The translations under genes were made by a program, and so were the position numbers. Of a stretch of DNA of 64,000 nucleotides, positions 46,932 through 57,278 are shown piece by piece. Source of the stretch: Rhynchospora pubera (lineage: Eukaryota > Streptophyta > Magnoliopsida > Poales > Cyperaceae); assembly GCA_028095005.1 (NCBI GenBank), contig CM051462.1, positions 125,726,752-125,790,751 of the forward strand. The letters are read 5' to 3'. The notes beneath the pieces were generated by a model. It made no database searches. It saw nothing but the letters and a program-made list of their open reading frames with translations, and was not told the DNA's origin. Each line of letters starts with the position of its first letter. The stretch's first letter is position 1.

Positions 46932-49900
46932 ATGTCTGGAGACCAAGATAGAAATTTACAGGGTGAACAGGCTGGTACAGAATCCAGCGATGAGGAGGTC
47001 ACAACGTTCGAAATAAAGAAAAGGAGCAGAACGACAATGGAAGAGTTTAGGAGGAAAAAAGCTGCTGGGGAAAAGTATGAGATTAAATTTGACAAAGAAG
47101 GAGTGCCAATTGGTACTGAAGAGGCGGTGAACAAATTTGCATCATATTGCGGGTATCTGGCTAGAACAAGAGTGCCAATCACAATTAATGATTGGCGGAA
47201 GGACGTTTCAAAGGAAACCAGACTTGAGTTGTGGTTGGACATCAAGGTGAATAAATTTTCACTTAAATCATCTAATTTAAATTTCTATGCTACCAATTAA
47301 CTAACGTTTCGTTATGTTTCAGAAAATGTTCAACATCGAAGATGATAAAGTCATGAACAATACTCTCAAAGCGATGGGCATAAGTCACAGGGCTTATAGA
47401 AGTAGGATTGCTGAGGAGTACATCACAAATGCCGATCCAAACAATCCAAAAAATTCATGCGATAAACAACCAATCTCACAAAAGGAATGGGAAGAATTTT
47501 TCAAGAAAAGGACGGGTGCAGATTTTGTACAAAAGAGCAACAAAGCGAAGGAGTTGAGAAAGAAATGGAAAGAGCCTCATAGGATGGGTTCCACTGGCTA
47601 TAGAGGAAAAAAAGGTTCATGGAAACCTACAGACAAGATTGTCATACCCGGAGATTCTGAAGGGGCCGGTTCCACGAGCATTACCATCGGCGATTTGGAA
47701 CCGAGGAGTCAAAGGTATTTCATGGGAAGGACTGTGGCTACGAAGGATAAAGGTACTTACACATGTAAAGACTTGTTATATATGCTAACTTCAAATTCTG
47801 TTTTGTGATTATTAATAAGATTTGTTTGTTGCTTGTTAGATACTTACACGTTCCATAGCTCTGATTCGTCGACTATTGAGGCATTCAGTCGGTTGAGTGC
47901 CATGTCTGGTGAAATCAATTCCGGGTCAATACCGGAACAAGAAGTCTTAAATCGGGCGGTTGACAGGCCGGAACATCCAGGAAGAATCAGGGGATATCCT
48001 TTATGGACCAAGAAGGAAGATGTGTATAAAAGAAAATCTAGAAAAGATGCGCATGAAGTATGGATGGCACCAGACCAGATTGAAGAATTGATGAGCAGGG
48101 TCGCAGCTGAAGCCGCTGAGAAAACCAAAAGGGACTTGATTCACTCTGAGGAGATAATGAATGCGGCGAGACAACAAGCTTTTCAGGTAATCCTTTTTAA
48201 CAATCAAAATGTAATCAAAATGAATGAAAACTATTCTTCATTATCCAGTTGCTTCATAATTTTCAGGACGTGAAACAATGGTTGGCCAGTAGCGGATTGC
48301 AGATTCAAGCACCACAGCAATTTGTGACGCCGTATCAGCCATTCGTTGAAGCTGAGGTAGACTCAGGAATGCCAAACGAAGAGTTATTCCGAACGGTTGC
48401 CTCAAGCTATATGCCTCCGGATCCGAGAAGCGTTGTTCAGGTTCATATTGATCATTTTTCTCTTTTCTCTTTATATTTATTTTTGGCAGCATTAGAGTTT
48501 CTGATTGAACTGAATTTCAGGAAGAAATGTCGTGCGATCTCTTTTCTCTTGATCACAACAACCAGAGGATTAAGGTGGCCGAAAGAAATATTATTCCGAG
48601 TGTTGTTGGTCAGATCGTACACGGCGTGCCTCTAACTGATCAACAATTGTATGTCCATCTTCTCCGAGTAGGCGATGAATTTCGTGAATGGCAAGTCCCT
48701 GGTAGGTCAGATGAGCTATTGGGAAATAATATAGGGGGCCGATTCCCATGGCCGTCATTTTTGGTGGACATAGGCCACAAGGTATCGTTTTATTTAATTA
48801 TGACAATCTGTTTCATCCATTTCTCCTAATGACTTATTAATATGATGTCATTGAATGCAGAATTTGACCAAAAAGAAGCCGGCCAAAAAGAAGCCAAAGG
48901 CGAAGGAGGCGGCGAAGAATGTGGAGGAGAGTCCAAAGGTCCCAAGTGCGGGGTCGTTTGTTACTCGTGATCCACTCCTCCCTAAGGATATTATTGACAG
49001 GCTGAGCCCATCCGAACAAGCAGTATACAGACTGTTGATGCTCCAACCAGAAGAAGAGACGAACTTTGAGCTGCCTAATTGCAATCCTTGGGGTACGCAC
49101 GATGGCGATGTTAAGTTCAACGTTAATGTCGAGGATATTGTCGAATGTTTTAAAAGGGAGGAGCTATCTCAATCGATTGTGAAATTTTACTGCTGGTTTG
49201 AATTTTTCAACTTTAATGTTTATTTTTTTCTTCATTCAATTCATTCAAAATTGAAATTGTTGAACTTTGATATCCATGTTTGCAGGTTTTGGATGGAAGA
49301 ACTTTCAACAAGGCAAGAAGAGAATGAGTTATCCAAGAGCATCACCGTACTGGATCCAGAGTTATTGGCTGAGTGGAAGTTCAAACACGAAGAACTCGGT
49401 GCGGTGAATTACCTAACGAGAGCATTCATGGATAATCCATCCTCCTATCTTGTTTTGCCGTATAATCAGCAGTAAGAAATATAACCAATATGGCTACTAA
49501 TGAAATAATTTTGTAGTTTCCTTTAATTCCACCAAAATAATAAATCTCTATTAATTACAGGTTTCATTGGGTTGTCCTTGTTATTAATGTCGAGAAGCGC
49601 ACCGTTCACTTTGTTGATTCTCTGGAACGCAAGAATCCAAAGTTATATATTAAGCCATTCATATCTTCGTAAGTTTCCATTTCTGAATTAAGTTAAAGCA
49701 TGATGAGATTTTTCAAATTAAAAAATATTAGATTTTGTTGTTTTAAATAATATTGCATGCAGGGTATACAAGCGGTATTTAGTGGAAGCCGGAAGATATA
49801 GCCAAAAGAGCAGAACATGATTTGATTGGTACCGAATTAAGGTACAGAACTTATCAGTTTAAGATATTATTTGTTTGTGAAATTGAAATTAACTAAAAAA

Positions 49901-50239
49901 GATTATGTTTCTTTTGTTGGAATCTTAATTAGGGACCGATACAAAGGGGCGGCATAGAGTGTGGATATTTCACAATGCTCAACATGAGGGCGATATTAAG
50001 TAGTTGGACTACGGTCGGAGAATTCCCTGAGGTAATGTTAAGCCGATTTATTATTTTAGGATTTCATATTTTTATTGGTTTAGGGCTTAGGGTTTACAAA
50101 ATTATTTGACTTTATCAATTGTTATTTGTTAATGATCAAATTGCAGTATATCGAGCCGGTTGGACAACCATATAAAAACGAAGACGTTGATGCAGTCGTT
50201 TCGGAGGTTATGGACTTCATGTATGGGGTATTATTTTAG
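46932..50239 (+). pseudogene. CACTA-2 second gene: En/Spm plant transposase plus Ulp1-like protease, one in-frame TGA
   Basis: Eleven exons keep one frame throughout: 46932-47246, 47323-47752, 47840-48186, 48267-48440, 48521-48781, 48861-49195, 49286-49471, 49561-49668, 49763-49841, 49933-50031, 50147-50239 (808 codons). Residues about 70-200 match the plant Ptta/En/Spm transposase domain (PITINDWRKD, KKWKEPHRMGSTGYRGKKG), thought to bind subterminal repeats. A KKKPAKKKPK basic patch lies near 453. The C-terminus is a C48 Ulp1-like domain: H685 in QFHWVVLVI, D702 in HFVDSL, Q749 and C755 in GIECGYF form the expected triad and oxyanion residue. TGA at 49818-49820 (codon 738) falls between D702 and C755, so the protease would be inactive. 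Introns are short with GT-AG ends. Confidence 0.85.
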
Positions 50240-50469
50240 GAAAATTTTAACTTGATTTGGTGTTAACTCTATGTATAGTTACTTTGTTAATTTTTGCTAC
50301 ATATTGATATATGTTTTGTGCTTGGTATATATATGTGACATCTGATATATGCATGATATATGTTTGTCTGCTGCATGTTGGATTGTATGATGTAAATTGG
50401 GTACCAATTTGGTATCAATTCGGCTAGCAAAATTGGGCTAGCCAATAAAACAGGCGAAATCCAAAAAAA

Positions 50470-50905
50470 AGAAGGTCTTTTGTAACGGTTATTAAGGAAT
50501 AACCGTTACAGAATTCATAATTTCATTTTTTTTATATCAACAATATCTGTAACGGTTATTCCTTAATAACCGTTACAGAAGACTGGATTCTGTAACGGTT
50601 ATTAGATTATAACCGTTACACTGGATCTAAAAAAATAGTAAAATGTATTTCCGTCAATAATAGGATAACGGTTATTATATAACAACCGTTATAGAAGCCA
50701 GTCTTCTGTAACGGTTATTATCTATTAACCGTTACAAATGTTCTCCATAAAACCGTAACCACATTTCCGTCCACTATACCATAACGGTTATTAGATAATA
50801 ACCGTTATAGATCTGTAACGGTTATTAGACATTCTGTAACGGGGGCTACTGTAACGTTACGTGTACCGTTACAAATGCCTTTTATTAACCGTTACAGAAG
50901 TCGAA
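50470..50905. repeat. Right subterminal palindromic repeats of CACTA-2
   Basis: Eight or so copies of the TGTAACGGTTATT...AATAACCGTTACA palindrome, the mirror of the left end, followed by the TTTCGCGTAGTG terminus. Confidence 0.92.
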
Positions 50906-51149
50906 ATTTCGCGTAGTGTATGATGGATGTCCTGTAAATAATACCGTATTGATAGCACACAAGGATCAATGCAACATGTGATTTGCCTTATATAGACGTT
51001 ATACAACCCCAGACTGTAGGTGACTGGGGGGACTGGGTGTGTTGTGGCTGAGAGTGCCAGCCGCCAGGGTAACTGAAGAAAGGAACGAAACAAAAGAAAA
51101 ACGAAGCCCAGCCCAGCTCCCTGTACAGTGCAGTCCAGTATAAAAGTCC

Positions 51150-51880
51150 AGTCCACAGGAATGATAACTGTCATCTGTAATTTTGTCATCCCTTCCATCG
51201 CTAAATATAAAGTGAATATATACAACAAACAAGGTAAACATATAGACGATCTAAGTGAACACTTACAAACAAATAAGTGTTGTCATCACCTATTCAGAAT
51301 TTTACATGCATATTCAATTTAAGAAGTGTTCTGCTGCCACCAGTTTTTATTAATATTTAAAATTGTCACAAGTTGTCACAACTTCATATTTTATTAATAT
51401 TTAAAATTTTTAAAATTCAAACGATGAATTCAATCTGTTGATCTTGTTCAATTTGACGAGCGATGCATTTCTATATAAGTTTTATAAAATTTGAAGTCGG
51501 TTTGATAATCAATCAAGTGAACAAATGATGAACGTGTTAGAATCAATTTGTCTTAATTAACTAGATTCGTTCATTTGTTGACCACTTGATCGAGTATCAA
51601 ATTGACTTCAAATTATATAAAACTTATATAGAAATGCATCACTCGTTAAATTGAACAAGATCCACGGTTTGGATTCAGCATTTGAATTTTAAAAATTTCA
51701 AATACTAATAAAATATGAAGTTGTGGCATAAAAAAATGGTGGCAGCGGAACGCTGCTCATTCAACTTATATTCATTGAACTTATTTATTTATATGTATTT
51801 ACCTTGTCTATTTTATGTGTTCATTTTGTATTTAGCGATGATAAGAATGACAAAAATTGCAGAATTCCATCAAGAATTCC
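51150..51880. repeat. Large foldback of about 0.7 kb
   Basis: Two arms of about 300 bp face each other around 51555. The left arm has TATTTAGCGATGGAAGG (as complement), TTCTGCTGCCACC and GCATTTCTATATAAGTTTTA; the right arm has the matching complements and TATTTAGCGATGATAAG. Arms are imperfect (roughly 80-90 percent by eye). No coding. It could be an old MITE or a hairpin-forming locus. Confidence 0.7.
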
Positions 51881-52029
51881 ATCAATTTCCTTAGACATCA
51901 TCACATCAAGACCTTCAAAGAATTCCATGTTAGGGCGTAGGGTGCTACCTGAAAGGGTTGTATCAAAAATCATTTTATGCTTTCGGGCATTCCTTCTAAG
52001 AGTACATTATAGTATACTAAAACAGCCTT

Positions 52030-52385
52030 CGTTAAATAATTTTTTTTTTTTTGAAGGTAGGGAGACAATAGTCCTACAATTTTATTGAACCAAAAAATTT
52101 CGGTACAAACAGTAATAAAAAGTAAAGAAAAAATTAATGTACAACCATATACAAGGTACCTTTATATGAACCATGTAAATGCTAGCAATACAGAATGGTA
52201 AGGATAATTAATAATATGCGTTCCATGACTTCAAATTCTGAATTGTCTTCCGTACCATTTGCGTGGAAATCTAGAGTTGCTCCTTCAAATATCACAGAAC
52301 ATAATTATGTGTCGGGTTTCGAACCTGCGACCTCTCAATTGAGATGGATTGCTCTTTACCACTAGACTAAAAACTGGTACTCGAC
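52030..52385 (-). mobile_element. tRNA-derived SINE, minus strand
   Basis: On the minus strand the head reads TAGTCTAGTGGTAAAGAGC (box A) and GGTCGCAGGTTCGAAACCC (box B), followed by unrelated body sequence and a poly-A (poly-T at 52040-52053 on the plus strand). The head resembles the SINEs at 1008 and 21363. No clear TSD was found. Confidence 0.65.
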
Positions 52386-52399
52386 AATATATATACTTT

Positions 52400-53254
52400 T
52401 CTTAGGCCTATGCATCCTGTTCCCATACCGTATTAATTGCAGCAGTTATTTTGCTTGCAAATGTTTTATAATTTTATCAATTTTCAATTATTCATGTCTC
52501 TTTTGACTCCCGGTCTGACCTCTAATGCTGTTGCGGTTGCATTGGATTTTGACTCTCGAAGGCTACCTGCACGTCTTCTTCCTTTCCTTTTTTTTGTTGT
52601 TTTACTTTTATCTTTGTTGTAGACCAGCATATGATGCCCCTGTTTTCTGTTTCTTTTTTTATCCTTAATTCGTCATTTCTCTGTGGGCCCCATCTAGCAT
52701 ACTGAGGCGACGAGCCGACGACCTTAGCTGGCATGGATATTGTATATATATATATTTATTTGGAAGACATGATCTGCCATGTCAATTTTGTTGACCACAA
52801 TTTTCTTTGAATGCTTGTTTCTTGGCGGCTTCTTTAGTGCCTCAGTCGCATGTCTCACAGAGGGAAATAATTACAGATAAAAAAAAACGAAAGTATATAC
52901 TTATTCATCATAATTAAGATTTGACAAGAACATAGACTTGCTCATTGGAACTTAAGTACTTGGACTTATTGGTTATACTCACTAGTCAGTAGTCACAAAC
53001 CCTATCACAAATTTTCTCAACCACCAGTCTTCTGAATGCAATTTAGAGGCAGAGATAATTCCGAAGATTTAGAAATATAATTATTTTGGTAGTGCTTAGA
53101 TCTATAACGTCATTATAATATCCCATCAAAATTAAATACTTTCAAGTGCTGCATCCACGGACTCAAGTGTTCTATATGTTCACACTTGTTCGTTAATTAT
53201 GTACTTCATAATAAATACTTACTTATAGTAGCATTGCATTATCACCAGGTCCAG
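52400..53254. other. Distal 5' flank of pseudogene 3
   Basis: Non-coding. Blocks such as ATGATGCCCCTGTTTTCT (about 52630) and GACGACCTTAGCTGGCATGG (about 52715) recur in both cassette spacers. It is more diverged from them than they are from each other. Confidence 0.6.
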
Positions 53255-53271
53255 GCTTCCCAGCTTTCTAT

Positions 53272-54444
53272 TTTATTTTATTTTTTGTTTTTTTTAAGAA
53301 CAGATCTCAAGAAGGGGATCCTGCATTAGATTAAACTAAATGCAACATTCATTCATACAGAGTAGAAAGTCAAGCCAAGTGAATTCAACAAAACCAAAAA
53401 TTGCCCCTCAAGGGTAACTTCTACTCCAAAAAATTCATACTCAGACGGTAAAAGACTAGATAAAAACACCAAGCAAAATCTAGTAAAATGCTCTAATTCT
53501 GTCCAGGGTCGAAGCAGCACCATCAGAGCTAGCTTGTTGAAAATCCAACTCCATACCAGTCTTCACACCTGTCCAAAAAGACACAGAGCAATGCGCAGTA
53601 CTACTACTATACCAGCCTTGTCATTAAAAATGCGACTATATATTACGCTCTTTGCAAATTACCCACAAGAAATCTGCTAAAAAAGTTTGAAAAATAATTC
53701 TAGATCTCTTTGGAAGACAACAGCTGGTCTTCCAAAGTCCCTCAATATCGTTATGCCTAATTGTAATTCCCCATTTATTGAACCTATTAAAAAGAGTCCA
53801 AAAAACACTAATGAAAGAGCATGGTACAAAAATGTGGTTAGTAGTTTCGACTTTCGACCTCACCACAGATTTAGGGACGGAGTCAGAATTTTGACTTAGG
53901 GGGGTTAGAATTCCGACTTAGGTACTCTAAATTTTGAAATTTCAAAAATCTAAAAAAATTGATAATAAAAAATAATATTGCATTATTTTATATTATAGTA
54001 GTGATTTTTCTAAACATGAATTTAATCAAATACAATAAAGAAGTAACTTTTTCCTTAATAAAATAATAAGCAAAAAAATTTCATATTTTAGCAATATATG
54101 TTTGATTTGTGATTTTCCGTCCTCTAAATTTGCTCTTAAAATAAAAAAAATGTAATTAAACTAGTTTGAACAAACAATAAACATAACTAGATTGTATTTG
54201 AACCCTTTTATCAATACAATATATAATTGAAAAGCTCTTCAAACAAATTTTAAATTGGGGGGGGGGGGGAGCCCCCCTACTGCCAATCCGCCCACAGAGT
54301 GCATAAATTAAGTATCACCCTGCCAATCTCTATATATCTCTAAGTTTATCCTTGGTATTAATTCTATGGTTCAGTGCCAACCACACGTACAAACAAAACT
54401 ATCAGTGGGATTCTGAACCACATAAATATCTTTCCTTGGTATCT
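53272..54444 (-). mobile_element. 5'-truncated L1-type LINE, minus strand
   Basis: A 1.17 kb insertion with a 17 bp TSD, GCTTCCCAGCTTTCTAT (53255-53271 and 54445-54461). The poly-A end appears as T-rich DNA at 53272-53300. On the minus strand 53636-53866 encodes VETTNHIFVPCSF, VFWTLF and FLWVICKERN, the order found in the zinc-finger (zf-RVT) segment after the reverse transcriptase of plant LINEs. Most of the LINE is missing. It sits directly upstream of pseudogene 3. Confidence 0.8.
53872..54292. mobile_element. hAT-like MITE nested in the LINE
   Basis: Begins TAGGGACGGAGTCAG and ends CTGCCAATCCGCC, with flanks CACAGATT and CACAGAGT as a one-mismatch 8 bp TSD. It contains a run of 13 G bases at about 54257. 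It splits the LINE coding remnant after VVRSKVE. Confidence 0.6.
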
Positions 54445-54461
54445 GCTTCCCAGCTTTCTAT

Positions 54462-54556
54462 GTTTATACATATACACAAATATGCACTATCAACCGATTA
54501 TAAGATAAACAGTACACTTGTAACTACATTTCAATTAGAATTTTCAATTCAAGTCC
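54462..54556 (+). promoter_or_regulatory. Proximal promoter of pseudogene 3
   Basis: TATA-like TTATACATATACAC followed by a variant of the GTGCTATTAACCAATTC block found before the other genes. The LINE insertion separates it from the distal flank. Confidence 0.45.
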
Positions 54557-55465
54557 ATGTTCAAGTCTCCCTCTCCCTTGAGCTTCCTATGGCAAGCCCT
54601 ACACCTACCCTCTAAGAACCCAGAACTCTTTTCTATTGTTTTCTCAATCTACATCCTAAGCCATCTGTTGCTTTACGATGGCTTCCTGCTATCCATTGCA
54701 CCTCTTGTTTTTAAGCTATCTGATTTGGCAAAATTGTTACCTAAAATTGATCCGTCAAGCCCTGAATTTACCGAGCTTGTTGTTACCGTTAAAGCAGTCG
54801 CCAAAAAATTACTCATTTTTTAAATGATTTACTACATCTTTTTGTTTGTAATTTCATGTTTCCTGTCAATCATTACCTACTGTGTGGAGTCGACGACATA
54901 TCGAGGAGAGTTGCTGACACTGAATGAAGTTCTAAACAAGGTTAAGGGATATATCAAAGGGCCATTAATTACTCACCTCTTTGTTGCACTGTCTGGCCTT
55001 GTCTGCATCATCTCTTTTGCTGTAATAGTTTTTGCAATATCTCGGTACTTCCCCAGTAATTCCAAAATCAGTTCATGGTTTTTTGCGATCCCTCTGATTT
55101 TATTTGCATCTCTTCTCTTAGTCTACTTATCGATATTTTGGTCTAAGGGTGTGGCAATATCTCTCATTGAGCCAATTTTTTATGAAATTGGTGCAATTTT
55201 ACATGCGACAGAACTTTTGAATGGGAAGAAGATACAAGTACTTCTCCTAATTCTTGTTTTTATCACCATCTCTGGCATCATAAATTTGGGTAATATTATA
55301 ATTATGAAGTTTTCTGGTTCCCAGGCTGATAGTTGGGTTCTAGGGTTCGTGTATCAGATTCTTCTCCACGTAATGAATTTGTACACTACGATGGCGACCA
55401 CGGTTCTGTACTATGAGTGTAACCAGACTATTGGAGACGGATTTGATTAGACCAAATTGGTATAG
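54557..55465 (+). pseudogene. Pseudogene 3: A-type membrane protein copy
   Basis: Aligns over its whole length with gene 1 (the A-type LSDLAKLLPKID and GKKIQVLLLILVF blocks are shared), with a changed start, MFKSPSPLSFLWQ. Two substitutions kill it: GAA to TAA at 54821-54823 (codon 89, between the loop and the second membrane segment) and TAT to TAG at 55448-55450, five residues before the normal end at 55465. The reading frame is otherwise open, so the mutations are young relative to the duplication. Translation from 54824 could give a 208-residue piece with five membrane segments, but nothing indicates that it is used. Confidence 0.93.
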
Positions 55466-55754
55466 TTTAGAACTTTAGATAATTAAAGTTTTTTCATATG
55501 TGTAGTGTATCTTGGTATACGATATTAGAGTAATTTGGCTTCTGAATTGTTTGGAATGTCTTGTTTGATGCTTTTCCCTTCTAAACTTAACTTTGCATAT
55601 GGATCCACGTTCTATCATAGAGTGAAATTGACTTGAAAATTATGCATTCTTGTTACTAAAAAAAAAATAAATAAATCCATCATCATAAGGGAGCTGCCAT
55701 TTTAGACTTCCTTTTCAGAGTTATATACATAGCTAGTCATTTCTCCCTCACAAC

Positions 55755-56049
55755 TAGGCCCGTCAATGACTGCTGTTTATCGTTTTGTCGTTCTGTATAG
55801 CTGAAACGGAAAGGTTAATGAAACAATTTTTTATATCATTTCAAATAACGAAACAACAAACGAAACACCAAAATGTACCATTTTGATCATTTCAGCCTCA
55901 TTTCAAACCATTGGCACGGTTAGCGAAATGAAATTTTGTGCCGTTTCGAAAACGAAACGTAATGGAATGGGTTCTTATACCGTGTATCTTTACGAAACAG
56001 AAACGGTATGGAGGTGTTCCATGTTTTTTAGACACGTTTGACAGGCCTG
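55755..56049. mobile_element. hAT-like MITE with perfect 8 bp TSD
   Basis: A 295 bp element, TAGGCCCGTCAATG...TTTGACAGGCCTG, with GAAACGAAAC-type repeats. The TSD is CTCACAAC (55747-55754 and 56050-56057). The empty site is at about 12674 after gene 1. Confidence 0.9.
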
Positions 56050-56915
56050 CTCACAACTTAAAATATTTTCGCCTTAAAAAAACATAAGAACACATCTTTA
56101 TCTCTTACTTGTTCCTTGTTGTACATATTTTGTTACCTCCTATATTTCTTCAACAGCAGTTATCTTCATTTGCAGAAGATATAAATAAATAAGTAAATTT
56201 CTGGCCTAGTTATTGACTTATTGGTATTGGTAACTTCATTCAACAGAATTAATCCCTGTGAGAAAGTAGCAGCTCTCTTAATTATAGGCTATGCACTAGT
56301 TCTTTTTATGCAAGCTCTATATTTCAGCCACCAATGTCGTGCGAGGCTATTAATTAGCGGATGAGGGATCTCAAATTCAATTTACCAACGATGGTTATAC
56401 TACATTCCGATTTGGGTTTTTTTAACAGTTTCATATCAACCATTTATTCAATTGTATAATCATTTTATTTTTATCGACTCATAAACTATATCCAATATGC
56501 TCCAAATATAATTCAAGAAATAAAAATTTAGTACTTAATCCAGATAACATTAACATCATCGGCTTCAGTATTGCTGTATTTCAATGTGGAGGTCTCTGAT
56601 GTTCTGGCATATCTTCAGAAAATCCCTGAAATGAGACTGCTATGTGGGGGCTATATACTAGTAAGAGGGAAGTAATTCATTTGTCTTTGCTGCTGCTTTT
56701 TTGACGACTGGTTTGGGTTTTCTTTCCTTATAGTAAGTTTCTAAACCAGCTTATGATGCCTCGATCTGCTTTCGATAGTTTTTCCTACTTCGTATATGGG
56801 CCCTATGTATCAGCACACACGTATTAACAAAGTCGACGACCTTAGCTGGCATAGATATAATTAGAAGACTTTTCTTGTCAAATCAATGAAATTCAATTAC
56901 ACGGTTGGTATTGTT

Positions 56916-57278
56916 TGTTGACTAACGATGCTACAAATAAACTTATATAACTAATCAACTGTACTCATAACATACAACTCAATCACTAACTTATCATACA
57001 CATATACTAACTATATTCCTATCTTTGGTGCGCACAATCATGGCATATGCACACCGGCCTATTTATAAGGCTACAATGTCGGTTTACAAGAAATGTCTAG
57101 ACTACACTTAGCTTACTACGTACACGATCAAACTAAACACATCTAGAAATCTCTCAATCATACAAAGTCGGTGATCATCTCTTGATATTCCTATAATGTT
57201 CCGGTAATGAATTTTGGACCTAACGCAAACTTCTTTCACTCACATTTTGAGCTTTCTAAGTCGATGCTGATTTCAACA
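56916..57278. mobile_element. Small solo LTR or TRIM LTR
   Basis: A 363 bp segment from TGTTGACTAACG to GATTTCAACA, with TSD TTGTT (56911-56915 and 57279-57283). It contains CCTATTTATAAGGC as a TATA-like box. The gene 1 spacer has the uninterrupted target (GGTATTGTTCACTTATT, about 13443). Confidence 0.88.

Larger units (their letters stand above)
39237..50918 (+). mobile_element. CACTA-2: full-length CACTA (En/Spm) transposon
   Basis: An 11,682 bp element with ends CACTACGGGAAA (left) and, as complement, CACTACGCGAAA (right). The 3 bp TSD is TAT (39234-39236 and 50919-50921). Both ends hold dense palindromic subterminal repeats built on CTGTAACGGTTATT and its complement. Inside, on the plus strand, lie a TNP2-type transposase gene (40512-44335), two small ORFs (45899 and 46407) and a second 11-exon gene with En/Spm plant transposase and Ulp1-like domains (46932-50239). 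All parts of an autonomous element are present, but each large gene has one in-frame TGA, so this copy is probably defective. Confidence 0.95.

Noticed and set aside
50869..51228. Minus-strand 119-codon ORF crossing the CACTA-2 right end
   Set aside because: It spans the transposon boundary and part of the foldback, with no recognisable motif and no splice or promoter support.
54824..55450. Separate 208-residue gene starting after the TAA in pseudogene 3
   Set aside because: The ATG is an internal methionine of the family and the piece lacks the N-terminus and first membrane segment; better explained as a nonsense mutation.
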